NCBI GenBank assembly: GCA_021294835.1
Contig: JAJTDF010000023.1
Span: forward strand, 1-39,879
Origin: Planctomycetaceae bacterium
GTDB lineage: Bacteria > Planctomycetota > Phycisphaerae > Phycisphaerales > UBA1924
Direction: 5' to 3'
DNA: 39,879 nucleotides
Of the stretch, positions 7,790 to 15,805 are shown piece after piece (position 1 is the first letter of the stretch; each line of letters opens with the position of its first letter). The translations under genes and the position numbers were made by a program. The notes beneath the pieces are model-generated. The model searched no databases. It was not told the origin of the DNA and was given only the letters and a program-made list of their open reading frames with translations.

Positions 7790-8506
7790 TCAGGCGGCGG
7801 GGGTGACCGGGGCGGGCGGGGTTGAGAGCGGCGAGGTGGGGCCAGCGGGCTGCAGGCCGTAGCGGGCCAGACGCGGCAGCAGCTTTTGCATGGGCAGGCC
7901 GACGACGGCGGTCTGGTCGCCCTGAACGGTGATGGGCCAGCCGGCGGTCTGGCGTTCAAAGAGGTTGTAGCCGCCGGCCTTGCCCTGCCATTGGCCGGAG
8001 GCGACGTAGTCGTCGATCTGGGCGGCGGTGAGCGGGCCGAGGGCGACGCGGGCTTTGTCCACGAACACGTCGCGGGAGCCGGTGACGGTGTCGAGCAGGG
8101 CGACACCGGTGACCACCTGGTGCGAGCCGCCTTGGAGCAGGCGGATGATGCGAACAGCGTCGGCGGCGTCGAGCGGCTTGCCGATCATGCGGCCGTCTTT
8201 GACGACGATGGTGTCGGCGCCGACGACCAGCGTTGCAGGCTGGGCGGAGTGGCGGGCGTGCCGCCGCCAGGCGCTCTGGGCCTTGAGCAGGGCCAGGGAG
8301 GCGGCGAACTGCTCGGCGTTGACGGTCGGGCCGGGGCGGAGCTCGGCGTCGTCGATGCCGGGCTCCTGCACTTCAAAGACAACGCCGGCGCTGGAGAGCA
8401 GTTCGCGGCGGCGCGGGCTTTGGCTGGCCAGCAGCATGCGGCGGGCCGGGGGGTGGGCGCAGGACTGGGCAGCGGGCTGGGACGAGAGTGGGCTGAGGGT
8501 GGACAT
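7790..8506 (-). CDS. maf: Maf-type nucleoside triphosphate pyrophosphatase
   Basis: 238 residues from ATG 8506, which has GGAG 7 bases upstream. Maf proteins hydrolyse NTPs or modified NTPs to NMP and pyrophosphate and are linked to septum control. Motifs: LASQSPRRREL (26-36, phosphate-binding SxSPRR), VVGADTIV with Asp98, and GKP with Lys110, then QGKAGGYNLF in place of the common GKAGAYGI. The extra FERQTAGWPITVQGDQT segment and VGLPM fit Maf. The first 23 residues and the Pro-rich end (PAPVTPAA) are extensions beyond the core. The gene is divergent from the nitrilase-family gene; the 220-base gap shows no clear promoter to me. Confidence 0.88.
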   Translation of the reverse strand: MSTLSPLSSQPAAQSCAHPPARRMLLASQSPRRRELLSSAGVVFEVQEPGIDDAELRPGPTVNAEQFAASLALLKAQSAWRRHARHSAQPATLVVGADTIVVKDGRMIGKPLDAADAVRIIRLLQGGSHQVVTGVALLDTVTGSRDVFVDKARVALGPLTAAQIDDYVASGQWQGKAGGYNLFERQTAGWPITVQGDQTAVVGLPMQKLLPRLARYGLQPAGPTSPLSTPPAPVTPAA

Positions 8507-8726
8507 GGGGACGCTCCGGGCGTCGCTGGGAACAGCGGAGCAACGGTGCACAGGTTGGAGCGGAGAAAGCCGAACCACGTGCCAAGAAACGGCCGGGGAA
8601 GCGTACGTCACGTCCGGGAGTGTACTGGGGTGGGCGGACATGGGGCGGATGTGGTGGGTGGCTGGCGGGGGTGCAGTTGGCGGGGGGACCGGACGGCGGC
8701 CCGGGGCCGGCCAACCCTTGCGCACC

Positions 8727-9608
8727 ATGATTCATCACCGCCCGCTGTCCTCCCCCCCACTGCTCGCGCCAGACTCATCCGGCGGCGGGCAGCCGCCGCG
8801 GCGGGCCCACTTGGTGCAGTCGGACACGGTGTGGGAGGACCGGGCGGCCAACTTCAAGCAGGTGGATGCGTTGCTGGCGGGGGTCGCCGTGCGACCGGGT
8901 GATCTGGTGCTGGTTCCCGAGATGTTCGACACCGGGTTTTCCTTCAACCTCTCGCGCACGGCGGATACCGACGGGGCGACATTGGAGTATCTGTGCGGGC
9001 TGGCCCGGAGGCTGGGGTGCGTGGTGCAGGGGGCGAGAACGGTGATCGGCCCGGACGGGCGCGGCCGCAACGCGGCACCGGTGATCGGGCCTGACGGGGC
9101 GGTGCTGGTGGAGTACCACAAGGTGCACCCGTTCTCGTTCGGCAAGGAGAGCGAGCACTTTTCGGGCGGGGAGCGGGTGGTGTGCTACGACCTGCCGGCG
9201 GCGGGCGTTGACGGAACGGGCGTGCGGGTGTGCCCGGCGATCTGCTATGACCTGCGGTTCCCGGAGGTGTTTCGTCTGGGGCTGATGCGGGGGGCCGAGG
9301 TGTTCGCGGTGAGCGCCAACTGGCCGTCGGTGCGACAGATGCACCGGCACACGCTGGCGCGGGCACGGGCGATTGAAAACCAGGCGGTGGTGCTGTGCCT
9401 GAACCGGGCCGGACGCGACCCGACGCTGGTGTACGACGGAGGCACGGCGGCGTATGACGCCAAGGGCGAACTGCTGGGCGAACTGGGAAGCGGGGCGGCC
9501 GTGTTGTCGGTGGAGCTGGACCAGACGGCGATCCGCGGGTGGCGGGCGACGTTCCCGGCATGGCGTGACGGGCGGCTCAGCCCGGTGGGCCCGCTGCGCG
9601 GGATGTGA
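8727..9608 (+). CDS. Carbon-nitrogen hydrolase, omega-amidase-like (YafV/Nit2 group)
   Basis: 293 residues, nitrilase superfamily. The catalytic triad is present: Glu65 in VPEMFDTGF, Lys132 in YHKVHPFSFGKE, Cys173 in PAICYDLRFPE. The FDTGF and HPFSFGKESEHF contexts match the omega-amidase branch, which deamidates alpha-ketoglutaramate or alpha-ketosuccinamate, and later motifs SANWP and ARARAIENQ fit as well. The first 25 residues are Pro/Ser-rich and may not belong to the fold, so the true start could lie later than ATG 8727. It stands alone between a divergent maf and a convergent anti-sigma gene. Substrate is inferred from family. Confidence 0.85.
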   Translation: MIHHRPLSSPPLLAPDSSGGGQPPRRAHLVQSDTVWEDRAANFKQVDALLAGVAVRPGDLVLVPEMFDTGFSFNLSRTADTDGATLEYLCGLARRLGCVVQGARTVIGPDGRGRNAAPVIGPDGAVLVEYHKVHPFSFGKESEHFSGGERVVCYDLPAAGVDGTGVRVCPAICYDLRFPEVFRLGLMRGAEVFAVSANWPSVRQMHRHTLARARAIENQAVVLCLNRAGRDPTLVYDGGTAAYDAKGELLGELGSGAAVLSVELDQTAIRGWRATFPAWRDGRLSPVGPLRGM

Positions 9609-9668
9609 GGCGGGGACAGAGGCCCGCGGGGCCGAGCGGAGCGGATGAGCCCGGCCCGACATGATAAT

Positions 9669-9691
9669 CCCGCAGCGACTGGAGCTGCGGG
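9669..9691. terminator. Hairpin between convergent genes
   Basis: A perfect 8-bp stem CCCGCAGC/GCTGCGGG with a 7-base loop lies 60 bases past the nitrilase-family stop and 53 bases before the end of the anti-sigma gene. No T-run follows on either strand, so bidirectional termination is inferred from position. Confidence 0.4.
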
Positions 9692-9743
9692 CCTGGCGAA
9701 CAAGCGGATGGCCGGGCGAGCAGACGTGGGCCGGAGGCCGGGA

Positions 9744-10649
9744 TCAGTCAAGGAACTCGGCGACGGCGGAGAGGGCGATGCCGGAGGCGACCGGGCGGCT
9801 GACCAGCAGAGGCTTGGCCGGATCGGCGACATCGATGATGGCGAGTTGCGACTCGCGATCAAGGCTGACTTGGGGCACGGCCTGGGAGATGGTGGTGGCC
9901 GAGGCGGGGAACTGCTGGATCACCGGACCGGCCTTGGCGCCGTCCCAGACGACCAAGGCCAGCGTGGTGGTGGCGCCGGGCTTGATGTCGCGGGCGAGCA
10001 GATGCAGGGCCTGGGTCTCGGGGTGGTGGAGGACCAGGGCCTTGGCGGTGGGATCGGCAGCGGTCTGGAACTGGATCACGGAGGTGCGGCTGTCGAGCAG
10101 CAGATTGTCGACGCCGGAAGAGAACTTGGCCAGGTAACTGCTGGCGGCAGTGGAGTTCAGGGAGCTTTCGACCTGCTGGAAGTTGACCAGCATGCGGGCA
10201 AAGACGACGCCGAAGACGACCATGGCGGCCATGGAGCCGATGGCTCCGGCCCGCCAGGCCCCGTGCACGCGGCCCCAAGGGCCGGAATGCACGGCCTCAG
10301 GCCCGGCCAGCCCGGGAATCACCGGAACGGAGGACGCCGGAGCCGAGACGGTGCGAATGACGGCGACGACATCCTTCTGGCTGGCGGCCTGAGCGTGCTG
10401 TGCGGCGTCGCGGGCCATTTCCGAGCCGATGCGCAGCAGGGTGCCGTCTCGACAGGACGCCGGTGCAGCGACAGGCTGGCCGGCGGCCAGATGCAACTGC
10501 ACGATGCGGTCCTGCAGTTCTCGCAACTGCGCACGAACGGCGGGGGACGCTGCGAGGAAGTCGCGCTCGAAGACGTCAAGTTCCGGACCATCGAGGATGC
10601 CGGCGGCGTCCAAGGCTGCGTTCTGGAAAAGCTGCTCGAAGTTGTTCAT
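9744..10649 (-). CDS. Membrane anti-sigma factor, RskA-like
   Basis: 301 residues. The N-terminal cytoplasmic region (1-90) is helical, with AALDAAGILDGPELDVFERDFLAASPAV, resembling the zinc-less anti-sigma domain of RskA-type proteins (no HxxxCxxC). A single membrane helix lies at about 134-156 (IGSMAAMVVFGVVFARMLVNF), and a roughly 140-residue periplasmic domain follows, ending in LSAVAEFLD. It would hold its cognate ECF sigma factor at the membrane until a signal releases it. The ATG overlaps the sigma stop (ATGA), implying translational coupling. The pairing supports the assignment more strongly than the sequence alone. Confidence 0.8.
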   Translation of the reverse strand: MNNFEQLFQNAALDAAGILDGPELDVFERDFLAASPAVRAQLRELQDRIVQLHLAAGQPVAAPASCRDGTLLRIGSEMARDAAQHAQAASQKDVVAVIRTVSAPASSVPVIPGLAGPEAVHSGPWGRVHGAWRAGAIGSMAAMVVFGVVFARMLVNFQQVESSLNSTAASSYLAKFSSGVDNLLLDSRTSVIQFQTAADPTAKALVLHHPETQALHLLARDIKPGATTTLALVVWDGAKAGPVIQQFPASATTISQAVPQVSLDRESQLAIIDVADPAKPLLVSRPVASGIALSAVAEFLD

Positions 10650-11254
10650 GCGACCCGTCCTTCCCCCGCTCGTGGATCCTCACGCAACCGCACCAGAGCG
10701 CGGCTGAGGGCTGATTTGATGGTCCCCAGTGGTGTCTGGAGCTCTTCGTGAATCTCGCGCAGGGTTCGACCCTGCAGATATGCTCTCGTGACCACCGTCC
10801 GCTGAAGATCCGGCAGTTGGTCGATCCGGCGGCGGAGGTCGGTGAAACGTTCGGCTGTGTCCATCTGGCCCTCTCCCTCTACCGGCGGACCCGACCCTCG
10901 GATGCGGCGGGCGACAGGTTCCGAGACGGTGAGCTTCTCATCCAGAGAGGACACGCGGGTGGATACGCGCAGGCGGCGGAGACGGTCGACGATGTAGCGG
11001 CGCGAGATGAGCATGACCCAGGTCACCAGGGCGGCACGCTCGGGGTCGTAGCGGCTGGCGGTCCGCCAGAGGCGCACGAAGATCTCCTGCACCGCGTCGG
11101 TGGCGTCTTCGCGGGTTGGCAGAGAGTGGTACGCCATCTGAAAAACCAGCGCGTTGAAGCGGTCGTACAGCCGCGCGACTGCTTCGGGCGAACCGTCAGC
11201 CACCGCCCGCATCAGGGCCAAGTCTGCAGCCTGTTCCTCGGGCGAGGCCGGCAT
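10646..11254 (-). CDS. ECF-family RNA polymerase sigma factor
   Basis: 202 residues from ATG 11254; a TTG at 11290 would add 12. Region 2 is visible as RLYDRFNALVFQMAYHSL through DATDAVQEIFVRLWR and TWVMLISRRYIVDRLRR; region 4 as LPDLQRTVVTRAYLQGRTLREI followed by GTIKSALSRALVRLRE. The linker (about 105-135) is rich in Arg and Gly. It directs RNA polymerase to an extracytoplasmic regulon and is probably controlled by the anti-sigma factor encoded immediately after it with a 4-base overlap. It is divergent from a pseudopilin-like gene, a possible target. Confidence 0.93.
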   Translation of the reverse strand: MPASPEEQAADLALMRAVADGSPEAVARLYDRFNALVFQMAYHSLPTREDATDAVQEIFVRLWRTASRYDPERAALVTWVMLISRRYIVDRLRRLRVSTRVSSLDEKLTVSEPVARRIRGSGPPVEGEGQMDTAERFTDLRRRIDQLPDLQRTVVTRAYLQGRTLREIHEELQTPLGTIKSALSRALVRLREDPRAGEGRVA

Positions 11255-11485
11255 TGGACGGTTTCCCACGAAAGAAGGCCCACCGGGCAAGACACCCGCC
11301 CGGCGTTGAACACGCTATACGAGCCTACTCGAAAAAAGGATGCGGGCAAGGCGGGGTTTGGGCAAAAGCAGGGAGGCTGGGTGAATACCCGGGCAGGAGT
11401 GCGGCATCTCCCGTCGATCGGGGGCCGCATGCAGCCTGTTTGTGCTTTGATAGGCATCCGAATAGGCAAGTGGGAGATTCTGCGA

Positions 11486-11509
11486 GCAACATCTCACTTG
11501 AGTGGTTGC
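11486..11509. promoter_or_regulatory. Inverted repeat between sigma factor and pseudopilin genes
   Basis: Arms GCAAC (11486-11490) and GTTGC (11505-11509) flank an inner palindrome CACT-TG-AGTG (11495-11504). It lies in a lower-GC stretch of the 303-base divergent region (11255-11557). It could be an operator or part of a leader structure. Otherwise I see no convincing -35/-10 pair there. Confidence 0.3.
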
Positions 11510-11557
11510 ATGGTCGTCTTTTTTGAAGTAGCATGTGGGGAGCAGTTCCGGTCAGCG

Positions 11558-12421
11558 ATGATCAGGAGATCGCCCGCGGTGAGCGTCAGAAGCCGGCATA
11601 CCGGTAGCGCTGTGCAAAGGCCCGGGACGGGTGCGGGTGGCCAGTATTCTCGGGTTTGGGGGGCTCGCAACGCCAAGAGCCTGCCGACGGGGGCCCGGGC
11701 GGCGTTCTCCATCGTTGATGTGCTGGTGTCGCTGGCGGTGATCGCCGTCCTGATCAGCCTGCTGATGCCCAGCCTGGCGAGCGTGAAGCAGATCACGTAC
11801 AAAGTTGTGTGCAGCAACAACCTTCGCCACATCGGCATCGCCACCTTCGGCTTCTCCAACGATTATCGCGACCACCTGCCCGACAGCGTGTTCGCCGCCA
11901 AGCTGGGCGGCGGCGGCACGCCGCAGCCGCACCTGATGATGCAGTTGCGGACCGACGAGGGCGTGAACTCATGGGACGGGCTGGGCCTGCTGTACACCCG
12001 CGGATACCTTGACGGCCCGGGCGTGTTCTACTGCCCGGCTCACCGGGGCAACTCGCGACTGGACGCGTTCGCCAATCAGTGGTCGGGCGTGACGGGGGCC
12101 ATCACCGGCAACTACCAGTACCGCGGCACGGTGGCGGGGCAGTCGAATCTGCGTCGGATTGCGGTCATGAGGCCGAACGCTGCGCTGATCTCCGACGGGT
12201 TGGCATCCCGGGCGGACTTCAACCATGGCGAGGGGGCCAACGTCTTCCGCGTAGACAACACCATCGCCTGGTTCGAGGATTCCGACCGTCAGTTCATCAA
12301 ACGCCTGACCGACTCGGTGACCGACCCCAATGCCGCGACCGCTGTGACGCAGGCCTGGTATGAGTTCGACGAGAAGCTCTCCAATTGGACGTTCTCGCCG
12401 GCCAGTACCAACATCCCCTGA
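11558..12421 (+). CDS. Pseudopilin-like (type II secretion/prepilin-type) protein
   Basis: 287 residues from ATG 11558; ATG 11510 and 11429 are in-frame alternatives. A long leader precedes the prepilin cleavage/methylation helix RAAFSIVDVLVSLAVIAVLI: the predicted mature start is Phe50, with Asp54 at position +5 where most pilins have Glu. After the helix come CSNNLRHIG and YCPAHRG, typical of planctomycete H-X9-DG pseudopilins. His223 and Asp233 fall in NHGEGANVFRVDN, so the motif is H-X9-DN rather than DG. Such proteins are processed by a prepilin peptidase and are thought to be exported and surface-linked. No other secretion gene is nearby. It is divergent from the ECF sigma gene. Confidence 0.75.
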   Translation: MIRRSPAVSVRSRHTGSAVQRPGTGAGGQYSRVWGARNAKSLPTGARAAFSIVDVLVSLAVIAVLISLLMPSLASVKQITYKVVCSNNLRHIGIATFGFSNDYRDHLPDSVFAAKLGGGGTPQPHLMMQLRTDEGVNSWDGLGLLYTRGYLDGPGVFYCPAHRGNSRLDAFANQWSGVTGAITGNYQYRGTVAGQSNLRRIAVMRPNAALISDGLASRADFNHGEGANVFRVDNTIAWFEDSDRQFIKRLTDSVTDPNAATAVTQAWYEFDEKLSNWTFSPASTNIP

Positions 12422-12547
12422 TTCGATCTGATCCGACCTGATGTGAGCCGACCGCCGGGCGCTGCGGAGCCGCCGGCTGGGTGCTGGTTGTCTTTGCCCG
12501 GGCCGGTCGGGGCGGATCCGGCGATGACACCCGTCCCGGCCGAGGAG

Positions 12548-12590
12548 GCGGGACGTGCGGGACGTGCGGGACGTGCGGGCCGTGCGGGAC
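12548..12590. repeat. 9-base tandem repeat
   Basis: About 4.7 copies of GCGGGACGT (one copy with GGCC for GGAC) lie just past the end of the amidase gene, in the 181-base gap between two convergent genes. Likely slippage-derived; no function seen. Confidence 0.7.
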
Positions 12591-12602
12591 GGCGGCAGAC
12601 GA

Positions 12603-13403
12603 TCAGGCGAGGGTGGACACGAGATCGGTATCGGCCAGGGCGATGGCCAAGCGGCCACCCCGGGCGCGGGTGGTGTTCATGTAGCGTTGCAGGCTGGCGC
12701 CCGGGCAGGCGGTCTTGTCCAGCTCGCGGTGGGTGAACACGCGGTTGATCGGCACGCGGTACTGCCGCATGAGGTCGCCCAGCAGGCGATCCAGCCGGGT
12801 GGTGGTCTGCGAGGTGGGCGACTGGAGCTCGTAGTTTCCCAGGCACATCACGCCGATGTTGTTTTCGTTCTGCCCGCTGACGTGAGCGCCCTGAAAGCGG
12901 ATGGACCGACCCTCCCACACTCTGCCGGCGGGGTCGATGATGTAGTGGTAGCCGATGTCGGCCCAGCCGTTGCCGTTGACGTGGGCACGGCGGACCTGCT
13001 CCAGCCGGGCGGCGACCATGTCCTGCCCGGTGGCGGAGAACGGCGTGACGCCCTCGTGGTGGACGGTGATGCGGGAGACGCGGCCGAGCGGGTTGATGTC
13101 GCGCGGGCGGGCGATGCCCGATCGCGTCCACTGCAGCCGGCGGATGACCCCGTCGGGCACGGTGACCACGGCACCGGGGCCGGGGCCGGGTTGGGGCATC
13201 GGCCGAGGCGGCACCGGGATGGGCGGCGCAGTGGGCGGCCGGGTGACCTGCAGGTCGTTGGGCCAGACCGGATCGGGGATGGCCGACTGGCTCTGGCAGC
13301 CGGCCAGCAGGCCGGCAAGACCGGCCAGGCCGACCAGTCGCAGCACATCGCGGCGGTCAACGGGGCCGGGGGATGGAGATGGGTTGGCGGCAGACTCGTC
13401 CAT
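12603..13403 (-). CDS. Exported N-acetylmuramoyl-L-alanine amidase, PGRP/amidase_2 domain
   Basis: 266 residues from ATG 13403. The N-terminus carries a twin-arginine-like DRRDVLRL motif (Arg17-Arg18), a hydrophobic stretch and a lipobox LLAGC with Cys36, suggesting export and lipid anchoring. A Pro-rich linker (50-78) follows. The catalytic domain (about 108-250) shows zinc ligands His115 or His116 in TVHHEG, His225 in FTHRELDKTACPG and Cys233, with GYHYII (151-156) holding the catalytic Tyr. It would cleave the bond between MurNAc and the stem peptide. It is last in a run with asd, 172 bases downstream of that gene. Confidence 0.88.
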   Translation of the reverse strand: MDESAANPSPSPGPVDRRDVLRLVGLAGLAGLLAGCQSQSAIPDPVWPNDLQVTRPPTAPPIPVPPRPMPQPGPGPGAVVTVPDGVIRRLQWTRSGIARPRDINPLGRVSRITVHHEGVTPFSATGQDMVAARLEQVRRAHVNGNGWADIGYHYIIDPAGRVWEGRSIRFQGAHVSGQNENNIGVMCLGNYELQSPTSQTTTRLDRLLGDLMRQYRVPINRVFTHRELDKTACPGASLQRYMNTTRARGGRLAIALADTDLVSTLA

Positions 13404-13575
13404 GTGGTTGCACCGGGGCCCGAAACGCAAGGTTGTATCGGCCGATGCGGGGCGTTCGCATCATTCGCCGGCGGCTCCGCCCCCGGCAGACCGAGGGTAG
13501 CCAAGCGGGGGCCGCCGATGTGCCGGGTGAAACCCAACCACCGTTCGTGCGCTGGTGCTGCCGGGGGGTCCGGCC

Positions 13576-14688
13576 TCAGGCCGGAATTGTCACCAGCTCG
13601 GCCAGTTGCACGGCGTTCTGGGCGGCGCCCTTGCGGAGCTGATCGCCGGCAATGAACAGATCAAACCCGCGAACGGGGGTCTCAGGACCGGTGTTCAGAC
13701 CATCAGGGGACTGGCTGGGATCGACCCGTACGCGGCCGACGAGGACGTCATCCCCGCCGGAGGCCTTGAGCGGGGTCGGGAAGGCGTTGGCGGCGCGGTC
13801 ATCGATGATGCGGACACCGGGGGCGGCCCGCAGGGCGGCCCGCACCTGGTTCAGCGTGGCCGGACGGGCGAGGGTGACGTTGATCGACTCGCAGTGGGCC
13901 CGGAGGACGGGGACGCGGATGCAGGTGGCGGTGATGCGGACGGACGTGGAGCCCCAGATCTTGTGGCTCTCGTGGATCATCTTGGTTTCTTCGACGTTCA
14001 GGCCGTGGTGCGGATCCATGGCGGAGTTGTGGCTGAAGAGGTTGAATGCGTAGGGCTCGGTGAAGACCTTGGGCTCGGCGGCGCCGCCGGAAACCACGGC
14101 GCGGGTCTGCTCGAGCAGCTCGGCCATGCCTTGGGCGCCGGCGCCAGAAGCGGCCTGATAGGTGGACACCACCAGCCGCTCGACCCCGAAGGCGGCCATG
14201 AGCGGATGCACGGCCACCAGCATGATGATGGTGGAGCAGTTGGGGTTGGCCAGCAGGCAGCCCCGGCGGGAGCCGAACAGACCGAGGGTTGAAGCCGGAC
14301 CGGAGCCGGCACGGGCGGCGCGAAGGTCGGCGGCGAGGTGGGGGTTGACCTCGGGCACCACCAGCGGAACGCGCGAGTCCATACGGAAGGCGGAAGAGTT
14401 GTCGACCACCACGGCCCCGGCCTCGGCGGCGGGGATGCACCACTGCTTGGAGACCGGCGAACCGGCGGAGAACAGGGCGACGTCGACGCCGTCGAAGCAG
14501 CCGGGGGCGGCGACCTGGAGCGTGCCGCCGAGTTCACCCTCACGCAGGGTCTGACCGGCGGAGCGCTCGGAGGCGAACAGGCGGAGCTTGCCCACGGGGA
14601 AGCGACGCTGCTGCAGCACGGCGAGCATCTCGCGGCCGACGGCTCCGGTGGCTCCGACGATGGCGACCGACAACGGGCGCTGACTCAA
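13576..14688 (-). CDS. asd: Aspartate-semialdehyde dehydrogenase
   Basis: 370 residues. It reduces aspartyl phosphate to the semialdehyde, feeding lysine/diaminopimelate, threonine and methionine. The NADP loop is VGATGAVG (11-18), the catalytic Cys151 lies in ANPNCSTI, and the His of RVPVLRAHCES is conserved. An insert of about 15 residues (124-143, rich in Ala/Gly/Arg) precedes the catalytic Cys and adds length to the usual 335-345. The TTG start at 14688 is supported by AGGAG 7 bases upstream. It lies 33 bases after the prenyl synthase gene and before an amidase, an envelope-related context. Confidence 0.95.
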   Translation of the reverse strand: MSQRPLSVAIVGATGAVGREMLAVLQQRRFPVGKLRLFASERSAGQTLREGELGGTLQVAAPGCFDGVDVALFSAGSPVSKQWCIPAAEAGAVVVDNSSAFRMDSRVPLVVPEVNPHLAADLRAARAGSGPASTLGLFGSRRGCLLANPNCSTIIMLVAVHPLMAAFGVERLVVSTYQAASGAGAQGMAELLEQTRAVVSGGAAEPKVFTEPYAFNLFSHNSAMDPHHGLNVEETKMIHESHKIWGSTSVRITATCIRVPVLRAHCESINVTLARPATLNQVRAALRAAPGVRIIDDRAANAFPTPLKASGGDDVLVGRVRVDPSQSPDGLNTGPETPVRGFDLFIAGDQLRKGAAQNAVQLAELVTIPA

Positions 14689-14721
14689 ACCAGAACTCCT
14701 GAAAAAGCAAAGTGCGGGGGA

Positions 14722-15774
14722 TCAGAATGAACGGGTGACCACGGCGTCGGCCATCAGCGCCAGCGTGCTTCGCGCGGGGCTGTCGGGCAGGTCGGTCAGT
14801 TGGTCGCGGGCCCGGGAGACGAGGCCCGCAGCGACCGAGCGCGCATGGTCGATCGATCCGGTCAGGGACATGGCCTCGCGCAGCTGCGCGGTTCGCTGAA
14901 TGGCGGGCAAGGCCGTGTCGGCCAGCAGGGCCAGGGTCTCGCCGCGTCGGGCGGCGGGGGCGGCGGCCAAGTGGTGGATGAGCGGGAGCGTGAGCTTGCC
15001 CTTCTCCACGTCCTTGCCGACAGACTTGCCGACGGTGGCTTCGGCGCCGGTGAGGTCGAGCAGATCGTCCTGAATCTGGAACGCGACGCCGAGCATGCGG
15101 CCGAAGGCGTCGGCCCGGGCGGCCATGGCGGGATCATCGCAGCCGGCGGCGGCGGCGCCGAGACGGCAGGCGACGGCGATGAGGCTGGCGGTTTTGCGGT
15201 CGATGATCTCGAAGTACGTCGGCTCGTCGAGCGAGAAGTCCTCGCGATGGTGGAGTTGAAGCAGTTCGCCGGCGCACAGCGTCATGCCGACTTCACCGAT
15301 GGCCAGAGCGGCGGCGGTGCTGCCGGTCTGGCAGCACAGGTGATAGGCCGAGGAGAGCAGGTAGTCGCCGAGGATGACGGCGGTCTCGTTGCCGTGCAGG
15401 CGGTTGACGGTCGCGGTGCGACGGCGGGTGTCCGCCTCGTCAAGGACGTCGTCATGCACCAGCGTGGCCAGATGCACCATCTCACAGACGGCGGCGACGA
15501 TGACCAGGTTCTCCGGAGCGTCGTGGCGTTCGAGGTTCAGCGAGGGGGCGTCGGGCCGCGCCGCAAGGCCCCAGATGGCGGCCAGCGTGGGCCGGACCAT
15601 CTTGCCGCGGTACCGCTCAACATGCCGGACCAGTCGCTGCACGGGGGGCAGATCGCTGGCGGTCTGGGCCTCCAGACGATCCTGAACGCGCTGGAGGGTT
15701 CGGGCGACGTACGACTGGATGCCGGAGAGGGCGTCGACGGAGGGCGGCGAGGGGGTGTCGGCGGCGGAAGGCAT
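14722..15774 (-). CDS. Polyprenyl diphosphate synthase
   Basis: 350 residues, trans-isoprenyl diphosphate synthase. Both Asp-rich motifs are intact: DDVLDEADTRRR (Asp108-Asp112) and QIQDDLLD (Asp236-Asp240), with GKMVRPTLA (57-65) and VGKSVGKDVEKGKLTLPLIH. Length and the residues before the first motif suggest a medium/long-chain product for quinones, as in IspB, but chain length cannot be set from motifs. The first 15 residues are Pro/Ser-rich. It lies in a - strand run between a SAM methyltransferase (31-base gap) and asd (33-base gap). Confidence 0.92.
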   Translation of the reverse strand: MPSAADTPSPPSVDALSGIQSYVARTLQRVQDRLEAQTASDLPPVQRLVRHVERYRGKMVRPTLAAIWGLAARPDAPSLNLERHDAPENLVIVAAVCEMVHLATLVHDDVLDEADTRRRTATVNRLHGNETAVILGDYLLSSAYHLCCQTGSTAAALAIGEVGMTLCAGELLQLHHREDFSLDEPTYFEIIDRKTASLIAVACRLGAAAAGCDDPAMAARADAFGRMLGVAFQIQDDLLDLTGAEATVGKSVGKDVEKGKLTLPLIHHLAAAPAARRGETLALLADTALPAIQRTAQLREAMSLTGSIDHARSVAAGLVSRARDQLTDLPDSPARSTLALMADAVVTRSF

Positions 15775-15805
15775 GGGGGCAGGAGTTTAGGGCCGGGGCA
15801 GGCTA

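Noticed and set aside
8028..8726. Upstream extension of the nitrilase-family gene
   Set aside because: It overlaps maf on the other strand and has no family similarity.
10748..11557. Upstream in-frame extension of the pseudopilin gene
   Set aside because: It overlaps the sigma factor gene antisense and lacks pilin features; the ATG at 11558 is preferred.
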